A stretch of 64,000 nucleotides of DNA from assembly GCA_026985075.1 (NCBI GenBank), contig JALSQX010000095.1, forward strand, positions 1 through 64,000. The letters run 5' to 3'. Each line of letters starts with the position of its first letter. The stretch's first letter is position 1. The notes beneath the pieces are model-generated. The model saw only the letters and a list, made by a program, of their open reading frames with translations. It searched no databases and was not told the DNA's origin. The DNA is from Blastocatellia bacterium (GTDB lineage Bacteria > Acidobacteriota > Blastocatellia > HR10 > J050). A program made the translations under genes and the position numbers. Of this stretch, positions 1 to 7,808 are shown one piece after another.

Positions 1-2
1 GC

Positions 3-236
3 CAGATTTCCCGTCTGTTTCTCTTCGGCTCGTTGGTCCGACCGGGTCACTTCATGTCGGCGTCCGATATTGATGTCGCCGTGGAATGGCGGGAGAAGGG
101 AGATTACTTCGCTCTCTGGCGCGAGCTCGAGGAGGCCGTTGGGCGAGAGATCGATCTTCGCGAGCTGGGCGATGATCTCTTCTCGCAGCGCGTGCGAGAA
201 TCGGGGATGCTCATCTATGAATCGGGAAGCGATTAA
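3..236 (+). CDS. MNT-type nucleotidyltransferase (MntA-like antitoxin), 5' partial
   Basis: The frame is open from the left edge of the window, so the true start lies outside. The visible protein begins QISRLFLFGSLVRPGHF and carries the nucleotidyltransferase signature GS followed by a DID pair, as in minimal nucleotidyltransferase (MNT) proteins. In the MntA/HepT family the MNT protein is the antitoxin and adenylylates a tyrosine of the HEPN toxin; that function is inferred from the family. The gene ends with TAA at 234-236 and overlaps the start of the downstream HepT-like gene at 217 by 20 bp, the usual tight coupling of such pairs. The partner gene carries a premature stop, so this antitoxin may have no active toxin to control. 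Confidence 0.75.
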   Translation, partial: QISRLFLFGSLVRPGHFMSASDIDVAVEWREKGDYFALWRELEEAVGREIDLRELGDDLFSQRVRESGMLIYESGSD

Positions 237-705
237 GACGCTGATTGCCGAACTCCGCGCCGATCTGAAGGCCATCGAGCGCCTCATGGAGCAACTGGAT
301 GCGCTGCGACAGGATATACCCCGAGATCAAGCTCCATCCTTCCAGTAGAAGGCGGCCATTGGCTATTTGCTTCATAACCTCTACTCTGCCTTCGAGAATG
401 TATTCAAGAACATCACTACCGTGTTCGGCAATCAGATCGCCGAGCCGGAGACGTGGCATGCCTCGCTGTTGAAGCGAATGACATTGGACATCGAAGGCGT
501 GCGGCCAAAAGTCATCGATGAGGAATGTTTTGATGCGCTCGATGAACTGCGGCGATTTCGACATATTTTTCGCCACGCCTACACGTTGGAGCTGGATTGG
601 GAGAGGATGACGCTGGTGCTCAAGAAACTGGACGAGAAACTTCGCCCCCATCATTTGAAGGATCTGAACGCCTTCTTGACGTTCCTGGAAGAACTGAGCG
701 ACTGA
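217..705 (+). pseudogene. HepT-like HEPN toxin gene interrupted by an in-frame TAG
   Basis: From ATG 217 the protein reads MNREAIKTLIAELRADLKAI and so on, until TAG at 346-348 after PSFQ. The same frame continues at once with KAAIGYLLHNLYSAFENVF and runs to 705. The two parts together look like one HepT-like (HEPN) protein of about 162 residues, including a C-terminal RRFRHIFRHAY segment that resembles the HEPN RNase motif region. A separate start at TTG 367 would lack the first helices. The simplest reading is a nonsense mutation in a toxin gene. TAG is used as a normal terminator elsewhere (end of manB at 37398-37400), so general recoding is unlikely. A sequencing error cannot be excluded. 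Confidence 0.7.
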
Positions 706-1206
706 ACACGTCGTGAGGAAGAATCTGTAGTAATCTCGCTGTTGGCCGTGCCGATCTGTGGGCGATTAGAGGGATGGGCCACGGATGAACACAGGAGAGG
801 CGGGATGAGCACAGATCTTCAAGAAGCCCCGCGGCTGGACCGCGGGGAGGGGTCAGGTGAGAGCTAGTAGCGGGGAAGTAACGATCCCCGGAGGCCAGCT
901 CCGGGGCATTCATGGAGATGAGGGGATGTCGCGTTGAGTAGCGGGCAAGTCAATGACCCCGGAGTCAAGCTCCGGGGCATGAGCGGAACGATCGCTTCGC
1001 CCACGAATCGGCGCCGAAACGGCGAGATCACATGGCCCACAGATACACACAGAAAAGGCGGGATGGGCACAGATTCAATAAGGAAAATCTGTGGAGATCC
1101 CGCCGTTGGCCGTGAAAATCTGTGTGCTATTCTCTGCTTTTGGCAGCGCTCGTTAATAATTTCGTCTTTCCCGATTCACAACCAACGAGTTGACTAGGAG
1201 CGAACA
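706..1206 (+). repeat. Composite repeat block (A fragments, R1, R2, R3, C, A)
   Basis: No gene is seen. From left to right: a right half of family A (721-770), a left half of family A (777-822), an R1 hairpin (827-847, stem CCCCGCGG/CCGCGGGG), an R2 hairpin (886-906, stem CCCCGGAG/CTCCGGGG), an R3 hairpin (957-977, same stem, loop TCAAG), a C linker with TCGGCGCCGA (about 985-1030) and a full family A element (about 1034-1135). Short open frames across this stretch are repeat translations. Confidence 0.8.
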
Positions 1207-1678
1207 TTGCTCATTTATCTCGATGCGTGTTGTTTGAACCGGCCGTTTGATGATCAGTCACAGGAACGCATTCGCCTGGAATCAGAGGCCGTGCTGCTCA
1301 TTCTCTCACGATGTGAGGAGGGAATATGGAAATTGCTGGCGAGCGATGTCCTTGACTTTGAGATTTCTCGCATTCCCGATGAGGAGCGGCAGCAAAAAGT
1401 TATGCTCTTGATGTCGCTGGCGGCATCCAGAGTCGAGATCAGTAGGCGAGTTGAGCGCCGGGCTGCCTTCTTAGCCGATCGTCGGTTTGGAGCCTACGAT
1501 GCTCTACATCTCGCCTGTGCGGAGGAAGGCGGATATTTTTCTCACCACGGATGATCGCTTATTGCGCAAGACCCGCAGGCATCGTAAGGTATTGGGAGTG
1601 AAGGTGATGAATCCTCTTCGCTGGCTCATTGAGGTGACCGAATATGAGAATGCGGCAGATGACGCTCTCCGAGATTAG
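1207..1678 (+). pseudogene. PIN-domain toxin-like gene with a frameshift
   Basis: Starting at TTG 1207 behind TAGGAGCG, the protein reads MLIYLDACCLNRPFDDQ, the N-terminus of a compact PIN-domain RNase, and continues to GAYDALHLACAEE. The frame then ends at a TGA near 1552. The missing C-terminus (ADIFLTTDDRLLRKTRR up to PLRWLIEVTEYENAADDALR) lies in the +1 frame and ends with TAG at 1676-1678. The break falls near 1525-1535, within gcggaggaaggcgg. PIN toxins need acidic residues from both parts (the N-terminal D and the C-terminal TTDD region), so the product as read is probably inactive. The downstream gene overlaps it and resembles the usual partner. A sequencing indel is the alternative to real decay. 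Confidence 0.7.
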
Positions 1679-1862
1679 ACGACAAGGTCTGGAGGCGCTC
1701 GCCGAGGCGCTTGGTCCGGTGGGAATGGTGCGGTTTCTCCAGCAATTCGAACTGGGGGTGGGCGATTACACTCGCGAGCGTCAGCGCTGGCTCGAAGGGG
1801 TTCGTCTGGAGACAGTGATCAAAGAGATCAAGGAGCGAAAAAGGCGTGCGGCACGGGAGTAG
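1644..1862 (+). CDS. Small protein paired with the PIN gene, antitoxin-like
   Basis: A 72-residue protein (67 if the second ATG at 1659 is used), with core MTLSEIRRQGLEALAEALG, a GMVRFLQQFE segment and GDYTRERQRWLEG. I recognise this as a small family that accompanies PIN-domain genes of this type and is presumed to be the antitoxin; this is from memory of the family and is not shown by the sequence. The C-terminus is very basic (KERKRRAARE). The gene overlaps the end of the PIN frame by 35 bp (or 20 bp from 1659), which suggests translational coupling. MTLSEIRRQ looks like the family N-terminus, so 1659 is a good alternative start. Confidence 0.65.
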   Translation: MRMRQMTLSEIRRQGLEALAEALGPVGMVRFLQQFELGVGDYTRERQRWLEGVRLETVIKEIKERKRRAARE

Positions 1863-2718
1863 CAGCTTTCTGGTTGTGGGCGATTAGAGGAATGGCCCAC
1901 GGATGGACACAGAAACAGCGGGATGGGCACAGAACTTCGAGAAGCCCCGCGGCTGGTCGGTGGGGAGGCGTCGGTTGGGAGCTCGTGTAGCAGCTTTTTC
2001 ACCCCCTTGGGGAGGCCCCACCGCTGGTCGGTGGGGAGGGTCATTTGCTGGCTAGTTGACGACGGTTCTTCCCCCTTTTGGGGAAGCCCCGCGGCTGGAC
2101 CGCGGGGAGGAGTCAGTTGGCAGCTCGTGTAACGAGGAAGTAACGATCCCCGGTGACCAGCACCGGGGCATTCATGGAGATGAGGGGATGCCGCGTTGAG
2201 TAGCAGGCAAGTCAATGACCCCGGAGTCAAGCTCCGGGGCATGGGAGGAAGCCCCGCGGCTGGTCGGTGGGGAGGGGTCAGTTGGCAGCTCGTTGATGGC
2301 GGCTTTTTCACCCCCTTGGGGAGGCCCCACCGCTGGTCGGTGGGGAGGGTCAGTTGCCGGCTAGTTGACGACGGTTCTTCCCCCATTTTGGGAAGCCCCG
2401 CGGCTGGACCGCGGGGAGGCGTCAGTTGAGAGCTGGTAGCGGGGAAGTAACGATCCCCGGAGGCGAGCTCCGGGGCATTCGTGAGTGGGGGATGTCGCAT
2501 TGACTAGCTAGCAAGTCACGGACCCCGGAGTCAAGCTCCGGGGCATGGAGCGGAACGATCGCTTCGCCCACGGATCGGCGGCGAAACGGCGAGATCAAAT
2601 ACTCCACAGATACACACAGAAGAGGCGGGATGGGCACAGATTCGATGAGGGAAATCTGTGGAGATCCCGCCGTTGGCTGTGAAAATCTGTGTGCTATTCA
2701 AAAAGAGAAAAGCGAAAG
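1863..2718 (+). repeat. Long composite repeat block (A half, R1x3, R2, R3, R1x3, R2, R3, C, A)
   Basis: No gene is supported. A half family A element (about 1889-1938) is followed by R1 hairpins at about 1945, 2013 and 2085, an R2 at about 2147-2170 whose stem is CCCCGGTG/CACCGGGG, an R3 at about 2219-2240, three more R1 (about 2251, 2325, 2396), R2 (about 2455-2475), R3 (about 2524-2545), the C linker (2545-2600) and a full family A (about 2603-2698) that ends just before the next gene. A long minus-strand open frame here (1781-2500) only translates the repeats. Confidence 0.8.
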
Positions 2719-3111
2719 ATGAGCGAGAAACATAAGGATATCACCGAGCAAATCATTCGCGCTTTCTACAAGGTGTACAACACCCTGGGGTATGGGTTTC
2801 TGGAGAAAGTCTACGAGAATGCGTTGGCCATGGAGTTGCGGGAGAGGGGACTGCGGGTGGTGCAGCAATCGCCGATCAAGGTGTACTATGAGGGCGAGAC
2901 GGTGGGGGAATACTTCGCCGATCTGCTGGTGGAAGATAAGGTCATCGTGGAATTGAAGGCGACTGACGGCATAGCCGGTGAGCATGAAGCGCAGTTGATC
3001 AATTATCTGAAAGCGACCGACATCGAGGTTGGGCTGCTATTGAATTTTGGGGCGGAGCCGGGGATTCGGAGGAAAGTGTTTGACAATGCATTGAAACGGG
3101 TACGAAACTGA
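2719..3111 (+). CDS. GxxExxY family protein
   Basis: A 130-residue protein beginning MSEKHKDITEQIIRAFYKVY with the family-defining segment GYGFLEKVYENALAMEL (GxxExxY). It continues with YYEGETVGEYFADLLVEDKV and VIVELKATDGIAGEHEAQLINYLKA, a pattern of spaced acidic residues and a lysine that recalls PD-(D/E)XK nucleases. The function of this family is unknown; the nuclease resemblance is my inference. ATG 2719 follows aaaagagaaaagcgaa and excludes ten upstream codons that would be encoded by the family A repeat. The gene is a single unit surrounded by repeats on both sides, consistent with an accessory or mobile cargo gene. Confidence 0.85.
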   Translation: MSEKHKDITEQIIRAFYKVYNTLGYGFLEKVYENALAMELRERGLRVVQQSPIKVYYEGETVGEYFADLLVEDKVIVELKATDGIAGEHEAQLINYLKATDIEVGLLLNFGAEPGIRRKVFDNALKRVRN

Positions 3112-3526
3112 GAGGCGAGATCAAATGGGACACGGATGAACACAGAAACGGCGGGATGCCCACAGATCAAATGGCCCACAGATGGACACAGAACAGGCGG
3201 GATGCACATAGATCCAATGAGGAAAATCTGTGGAGATCCCGCCGTTGGCCGTGCCGATCTGTGTGCTATTAATGGTCCACAGATACACACAGGAGAGGCG
3301 GGATGGGCACAGATTCAATAAGGAAAATCTGTGGAGATCCCGCCGTTGGCTGTGCCGATCTGTGTGCTATTCAGGAAAATGGTCCACAGATACACACAGG
3401 AGAGGCGGGATGGGCACAGATCAATAAAGTGAGGAGGAAAATCTGTGGAGATCCCGCTTTTTGCTGTGCCAATCTGTGTGCTATTCAAGCCCGTTGATGA
3501 ATGCCGGCTTTCTCCCCACTCTGTGG
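3112..3526 (+). repeat. Three consecutive family A inverted repeats
   Basis: A short C-like fragment (3112-3126) leads into three back-to-back family A elements at about 3127-3270, 3272-3372 and 3378-3485. Each has a left arm with CCACAGAT, CACAG, GGCGGGAT and CACAGATT, and a right arm that is approximately its reverse complement, ending in GATCTGTGTGCTATT. R1-R3 are absent here, so family A can exist independently of them. Confidence 0.8.
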
Positions 3527-3532
3527 TATACT
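3527..3532 (+). promoter_or_regulatory. Candidate -10 hexamer TATACT for the MNT-HepT pair
   Basis: TATACT at 3527-3532 lies six bases before ATG 3539, so transcription would begin at or next to the start codon and the mRNA could be leaderless. No convincing -35 box is seen at 16-19 bp upstream. This is a weak, position-based call. Confidence 0.35.
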
Positions 3533-3538
3533 CATACG

Positions 3539-3976
3539 ATGAAGGTCGCCAAAACCTATACGCTCTCACCAGAGGCGCGATCGGAGATTCGCGCCGCCAT
3601 CGCTCGTTCACTGGGCGAAGAGCGAGCCGTTCAATTGGCCTACCTGTTTGGTTCCTTTCTGTCTGATGACGGCTTCAACGATATCGATCTCGGCATCCTC
3701 ATCGATGAAACCGAAGTGCCCGATGAGCGTCAACGCTTTCAATATCAATTGCAGCTCGGCGTGCAATTGGAGCGAGACATCGGCTATCCGGTCGATGTCG
3801 TCATCCTCAATGAAGCGTCGCTCGCGCTGCGATTTCGCGTGGTGAGCGAAGGGGAGGTGCTCGTCTGTCGGGATGAACAGCAGCGGGTGGCCTTCGAAGT
3901 GCGCACGCGGGCGCTGTTTTTCGATTTCTTGCCGCATTTGACTTTCTACTATCAGAAGCTCGTACTGGCGCGGTGA
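3539..3976 (+). CDS. MNT-type nucleotidyltransferase (MntA-like antitoxin)
   Basis: A 145-residue protein starting MKVAKTYTLSPEARSEIRAA, with the nucleotidyltransferase core AYLFGSFLSDDGFNDIDLGI. The GS to DID spacing is eight residues, two fewer than the usual GSX10DXD, but both aspartates are present. In the MntA-HepT family this protein adenylylates the HepT toxin and so neutralises it (family knowledge). I chose ATG 3539; the frame extends upstream to 3461, but that part would be translated repeat. The stop (3974-3976) is 4 bp before the GTG start of the HepT gene, so the two are co-transcribed. This is the only MNT/HEPN pair in the window in which both halves look intact. Confidence 0.85.
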   Translation: MKVAKTYTLSPEARSEIRAAIARSLGEERAVQLAYLFGSFLSDDGFNDIDLGILIDETEVPDERQRFQYQLQLGVQLERDIGYPVDVVILNEASLALRFRVVSEGEVLVCRDEQQRVAFEVRTRALFFDFLPHLTFYYQKLVLAR

Positions 3977-3980
3977 ACCG

Positions 3981-4418
3981 GTGAATCCCGTCGATAAAGT
4001 CAAGATCACCGACCTGTTTCAGGAACTCCGCAAGGCGGTGAATATTCTCCACCAGTTGAGGCGGACGCCGGAGGAGGCGTTTCTGGCCAGCTTCGAGAAA
4101 ATCGGCAGTGCGCGATACTTCTTCATCGTGGCCATCGAATCGGCTATTGATATCTGTAATCACATCATCGCCGCACAGAGACTGGGTCAGCCCAAAGAAT
4201 ACGCCGAGGTCTTTCGGGTGATGGGCGAAGCGGGCATTTTCCCTCCGGATTTCGTGCAGGAATTGGAGGAAATGGCGCGGTTCAGAAATCTGCTCGTTCA
4301 CGTGTATGCTCGAGTTGATGATCGAAGGGTCTATGAGTTGTTGGAGACACGGCTGTCGGATTTCGAGCGGTTCGAGTCGGGCATCCGGGAGTATCTCGCT
4401 AAGATAGGTGACGAATGA
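3981..4418 (+). CDS. HepT-like HEPN ribonuclease toxin (DUF86)
   Basis: A 145-residue protein from GTG 3981, beginning MNPVDKVKITDLFQELRKAV. It contains RFRNLLVHVY, an exact RX4HXY motif, the catalytic and modification motif of HepT toxins. The tyrosine is the residue adenylylated by MntA in characterised systems (family knowledge). The helix-rich N-terminal part (YFFIVAIESAIDICNHIIAA) also fits DUF86. It follows the MNT gene by four bases on the same strand. Repeats follow immediately, starting about 4436. The predicted role is a growth-inhibiting RNase held in check by the upstream protein. Chromosomal addiction or phage defence are both possible. Confidence 0.85.
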   Translation: MNPVDKVKITDLFQELRKAVNILHQLRRTPEEAFLASFEKIGSARYFFIVAIESAIDICNHIIAAQRLGQPKEYAEVFRVMGEAGIFPPDFVQELEEMARFRNLLVHVYARVDDRRVYELLETRLSDFERFESGIREYLAKIGDE

Positions 4419-5050
4419 GCGCCGTACAGATGAATGGGCCACAGATGAACACAGAAAAAGCGGGATGAGCACAGATCTTCGAGAAGTCCCGCGGCTCGTC
4501 GGCGGGGAGCTGTCAGGTGGGCAGCTCGTTGATGGCGGCTTTTTCACCCCCTCGGGGAGGCCCCACCGCTGGTCGGTGGGGAGGGTCATTTGCTGGCTAG
4601 TTGACGACGGTTCTCTCCCCCTTCTGGGAAGCCCCGCGGCTGGACCGCGGGGAGGGGTCAGTTGAGAGCTAGTAGCGGGGAAGTAACGATCCCCGGAGGC
4701 CAGCTCCGGGGCATTCATGGAGATGAGGGGATGTCGCGTTGAGTAGCTAGCAAGTCACGGACCCCGGAGTCAAGCTCCGGGGCATGAGCGGAACGATCGT
4801 TTCGCCCACGGGTCGGCGCCGAAACGGCGAGATCAAATAGTCCACAGATACACACAGGAGAGGCGGGATGGGCACAGATTCAATAAGGAAAATCTGCGAA
4901 GATCCCGCTGTTGGCCGTGAAAATCTGTGGGCTATTAATGGGTCACGGATGAACACAGGAGAGGCGCGATGGGCACAGATTCAATGAGGGAAATCTGTGG
5001 CGATCCCGCCGTTGGCTGTGCCGATCTGTGAGCGATTAGATAATCGGGCT
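4419..5050 (+). repeat. Composite repeat block (A half, R1x3, R2, R3, C, A, A)
   Basis: No gene is supported. Half family A (about 4436-4480) is followed by three R1 (about 4487, 4558, 4632), R2 (about 4688-4713), R3 (about 4760-4785), the C linker with TCGGCGCCGA (about 4790-4836) and two full family A elements (about 4838-4937 and 4938-5037). The last one ends 13 bases before the start of the glycosyltransferase. Confidence 0.8.
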
Positions 5051-6133
5051 ATGGAACGGTTTCCTTTCGTCACCATCATCATGCCCGTCCGCAACGAAGC
5101 AGGATTCATCGAGCGAAGCCTCCGCGCCGTCCTCGATCAAGATTATCCACAAGGTCGAATGGAAGTGATCATCGCCGACGGGATGTCCGACGACGGGACG
5201 AGGGGGATCATCCGGCGAGTGTTAGAAAGCCGGCAGGTCGGCGAGTTGAAGGACGGTGAGAGGGCGACTCGGTCCAATATCCCCGTGCGAATCATCGATA
5301 ATCCCGGGCGGATCGTGCCCACCGGTCTGAACGCAGCTCTGCGAGAGGCCCGAGGCGATGTCATCATTCGTGTGGATGGACATGCGCTCATCCCACACCG
5401 ATATGTTCGAGAGTGTATAGAATGGCTCATGAAAACAAATGCCGACTGTGTTGGGGGGGCGGTTCGATCCATAGGAACTGGCTGCCTGGGGAGAGCCATT
5501 GCGAGAGCAATGAGTTCTCCATTCGGCGTCGGCGGATCCCGCTTCCGGACGGCACAAGCCGACGGAGAAGTTCGTTTGACCGATACGGTCCCGTTCGGCG
5601 CCTATCGTCGAGAGGTATTTGAGCGAATAGGATTATTCAATGAACATATGGTCCGTCATCAGGACTACGAGTTCAATTACCGGCTGCGAAAAGCCGGTGG
5701 GCGCATCCTCCTGCTCCCCTGGTTAAGGGCAGAGTATTACGTTCGATCCACGCTTCGAGGGCTATGGCGACAGTATTGGCAGTATGGCATCTGGAAAGGT
5801 CGATTTGTGAGAGCGCATCCCGATTCTCTCAAACTCCGCCATCTGATTCCACCACTGTTCGTCTTGGCGGTTTTCATCGGATGCGTGCTGGGATTGATCG
5901 TGCCCGAGGGGGAACTTCTCCTGGAGTTCGTGCTCGGAGCATACGCCACGTTCCTTCTCGTGGCCACCGTCGTCTTATGGACTGGGGGAAGGGTAGGGCT
6001 CAGGTGCGGCCTCCTCATTCCCGTCGTCCTGGCCTGCCTCCATACGAGCTACGGACTCGGAATCTGGTATGGACTCTTCTCCCACAAAATGAGCGCTCAG
6101 GGACAGCCTGAGTTGACGGCACATCACGGGTAG
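5051..6133 (+). CDS. ExoA-like family 2 glycosyltransferase with C-terminal membrane segments
   Basis: A 360-residue protein starting MERFPFVTIIMPVRNEAGFI, the GT-A fold entry of family 2 glycosyltransferases. Visible motifs are IIADGMSDDGTR, IIRVDGHALIP (nucleotide-sugar and metal region) and HQDYEFNYRLRKAGG (catalytic ED/QDxxx region). From about residue 270 two or three hydrophobic stretches follow (PPLFVLAVFIGCVLGLIVP and LLEFVLGAYATFLLVATVVL), as in succinoglycan-type ExoA proteins that work at the inner face of the membrane. It probably extends a lipid-linked exopolysaccharide repeat unit. The frame continues upstream to 4997 through repeat sequence; ATG 5051 is preferred. The glycosylphosphotransferase that would prime the same polymer follows 172 bp downstream. 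Confidence 0.85.
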   Translation: MERFPFVTIIMPVRNEAGFIERSLRAVLDQDYPQGRMEVIIADGMSDDGTRGIIRRVLESRQVGELKDGERATRSNIPVRIIDNPGRIVPTGLNAALREARGDVIIRVDGHALIPHRYVRECIEWLMKTNADCVGGAVRSIGTGCLGRAIARAMSSPFGVGGSRFRTAQADGEVRLTDTVPFGAYRREVFERIGLFNEHMVRHQDYEFNYRLRKAGGRILLLPWLRAEYYVRSTLRGLWRQYWQYGIWKGRFVRAHPDSLKLRHLIPPLFVLAVFIGCVLGLIVPEGELLLEFVLGAYATFLLVATVVLWTGGRVGLRCGLLIPVVLACLHTSYGLGIWYGLFSHKMSAQGQPELTAHHG

Positions 6134-6261
6134 GGAACGACAACGTATTTTCCTTCCGTGATGTTCATCGTCGGCTTGTCTCGAGCTCTCTCCCTACGAG
6201 AGTGCAACGAAGTTTCAGCAACGCCGTGTAGGAGTTAGAGATAAGGGACTCTCAACGTCCT

Positions 6262-6281
6262 CTCACCGAGTGAACGGTGAG
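6262..6281 (+). promoter_or_regulatory. Leader hairpin before the glycosylphosphotransferase
   Basis: CTCACCG (6262-6268) and CGGTGAG (6275-6281) form a 7-bp stem with a six-base loop, ending about 13 bases before the GAGGAGG Shine-Dalgarno of the next gene. It could modulate translation or mRNA stability, but no known riboswitch class was recognised. Confidence 0.35.
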
Positions 6282-6305
6282 TGTGAATACAGCGAGGAGG
6301 TGAAC

Positions 6306-7808
6306 ATGACCAGTCATCCTGTGGGTGTGGCGCATTCTCGTTCGGCGGCAGAAGTCCCTCGGAAGGCAGGGAAGAGGCGGATCTCGCTACCCAGCCTCGG
6401 TCTCCGGTTCTCCGAACGGAAACTGTTACTTCTTTTCTTCGATGTGATCTCTGTCAACGCGGCACTCTATCTGGCACTGACCGTGCGACCGGATGTGGAG
6501 ATGACCCGGGGTATCATCGTGCACCAATTCCTTTGGTTCATCACCGTCAGCGGCATCTGGATCACCATGGGTGTGATCCTCAACGTTTATGATTTGGCTC
6601 GCGCAGCCAATGGCTTACGCTCAGCGTGGGTGGCCAGTGGAGCCGCTTTGTTGACCGGATTGATTTACCTGTTCATCCCTTTCATCACCCCGGAATTGCC
6701 CGGTCGGCGATTGGAAGCCTTGGTGTTTCCTTTGCTGGCCAGTATGGGTGTCGCCGCCTGGCGAATTATCTATGCTCAGGTGTTCGTACAACCGGTTTTC
6801 CAACAGCGAGCCTTGGTCATCGGTGCCGGTTGGTCGGGTCAGACGTTGGCCCGTGCTCTCACCAACATCAATGAGAGAGGCGGGGAGAACAGCGCCGGTA
6901 TCGGATATCAACTGCTCGGTTTCATCGACGACGATGAGCGAAAACAGGGACTGAGCGTGGAAGGTATTCCCGTTCTCGGCACCCGGCGGGATCTCGTCGA
7001 GCTGGTTCGCCAATTGAAACCGGATGAGCTCATTGTGGCCATTACTAATCCGCAACAGATCCACATGGAGCTCTTTCAAGCCATCCTGGATTGTCGCGAG
7101 ATGGGCATTCCCATTACGACGATGGCGACGCTCTATGAAGAGCTCACTGGGCGGGTTCCCGTGGAGCATGCGGGACGCAATCTCCATGTCGTCATGCCTC
7201 TGAATGAACCTGCCGTGCACCGCCTTTATATGCTGGTTCGGCGTATTATCGACTTATTAGCTGGAGTTTTCGGGTGCATTCTCACTGGTCTCATTGCACC
7301 GATCATTTGGCTGGCGAACAGATTCACCTCGCCCGGCCCACTGTTCTATCGTCAGGCTCGTGTAGGACGATCCGGGCGGACGTTCATGCTCATCAAGTTT
7401 CGATCTATGGTCGTTGATGCTGAGAAGGAGATGGGGGCCGTCTGGGCTTCGGAAGCCGATCGACGAGTGACGCCGGTGGGACGCATCTTGCGGAAAACTC
7501 GATTGGACGAACTGCCTCAATTCTGTAATGTGTTGAAAGGAGAGATGACGCTCATCGGTCCCAGGCCCGAGCGACCGGAATTCGTCGCTCAACTGGATCA
7601 GCAAATCCCGTTCTATCGTGTGCGTCACGCCGTAAAGCCGGGACTGACCGGCTGGGCTCAGGTCAAGTATCGCTATGGCGCGTCGGTTAATGATGCGCTG
7701 ATCAAACTACAGTACGATCTCTATTACATCAAGCATCAGGGACCTTATCTCGATCTTTTAATCCTGTTGAAGACAATTCAAGTGATTCTGGGGTTGAAAG
7801 GGCGATGA
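6306..7808 (+). CDS. Undecaprenyl-phosphate glycosylphosphotransferase (WbaP/WcaJ-like)
   Basis: A 500-residue integral membrane enzyme that transfers a sugar-1-phosphate to undecaprenyl phosphate and primes exopolysaccharide synthesis. The N-terminal half has four hydrophobic segments (from LLLLFFDVISVNAALYLAL) and a Rossmann-like CoA_binding_3 region (ALVIGAGWSGQTLARAL). The C-terminal bacterial sugar transferase domain shows FYRQARVGRSGRTFMLIKFR, KTRLDELPQFCNVLKGEM, LIGPRPERPEF and KPGLTGWAQV, all conserved in the family. ATG 6306 sits 6 bases behind GAGGAGG and is preferred to the upstream GTG at 6270. The family D/E pair in the DE(L)P segment is present. Sugar specificity cannot be read from the sequence. 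It is probably co-expressed with the glycosyltransferase upstream. Confidence 0.92.
   Translation: MTSHPVGVAHSRSAAEVPRKAGKRRISLPSLGLRFSERKLLLLFFDVISVNAALYLALTVRPDVEMTRGIIVHQFLWFITVSGIWITMGVILNVYDLARAANGLRSAWVASGAALLTGLIYLFIPFITPELPGRRLEALVFPLLASMGVAAWRIIYAQVFVQPVFQQRALVIGAGWSGQTLARALTNINERGGENSAGIGYQLLGFIDDDERKQGLSVEGIPVLGTRRDLVELVRQLKPDELIVAITNPQQIHMELFQAILDCREMGIPITTMATLYEELTGRVPVEHAGRNLHVVMPLNEPAVHRLYMLVRRIIDLLAGVFGCILTGLIAPIIWLANRFTSPGPLFYRQARVGRSGRTFMLIKFRSMVVDAEKEMGAVWASEADRRVTPVGRILRKTRLDELPQFCNVLKGEMTLIGPRPERPEFVAQLDQQIPFYRVRHAVKPGLTGWAQVKYRYGASVNDALIKLQYDLYYIKHQGPYLDLLILLKTIQVILGLKGR

Noticed and set aside
1781-2500. A 239-codon minus-strand open frame and similar frames in all repeat blocks (for example 28270-28743, 34004-34433, 32235-32618)
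   Set aside because: They translate R1-R3 palindromes into recurring peptides such as PELASGDRY, EAPRLVGGE and GAGLRG in many places. They have no ribosome sites or family features.
4997-5050. Upstream extension of the glycosyltransferase (and of the genes at 2719, 3539, 17260, 34883)
   Set aside because: The extra codons are encoded by family A or R repeats or show no conservation. The chosen starts coincide with the family N-termini.
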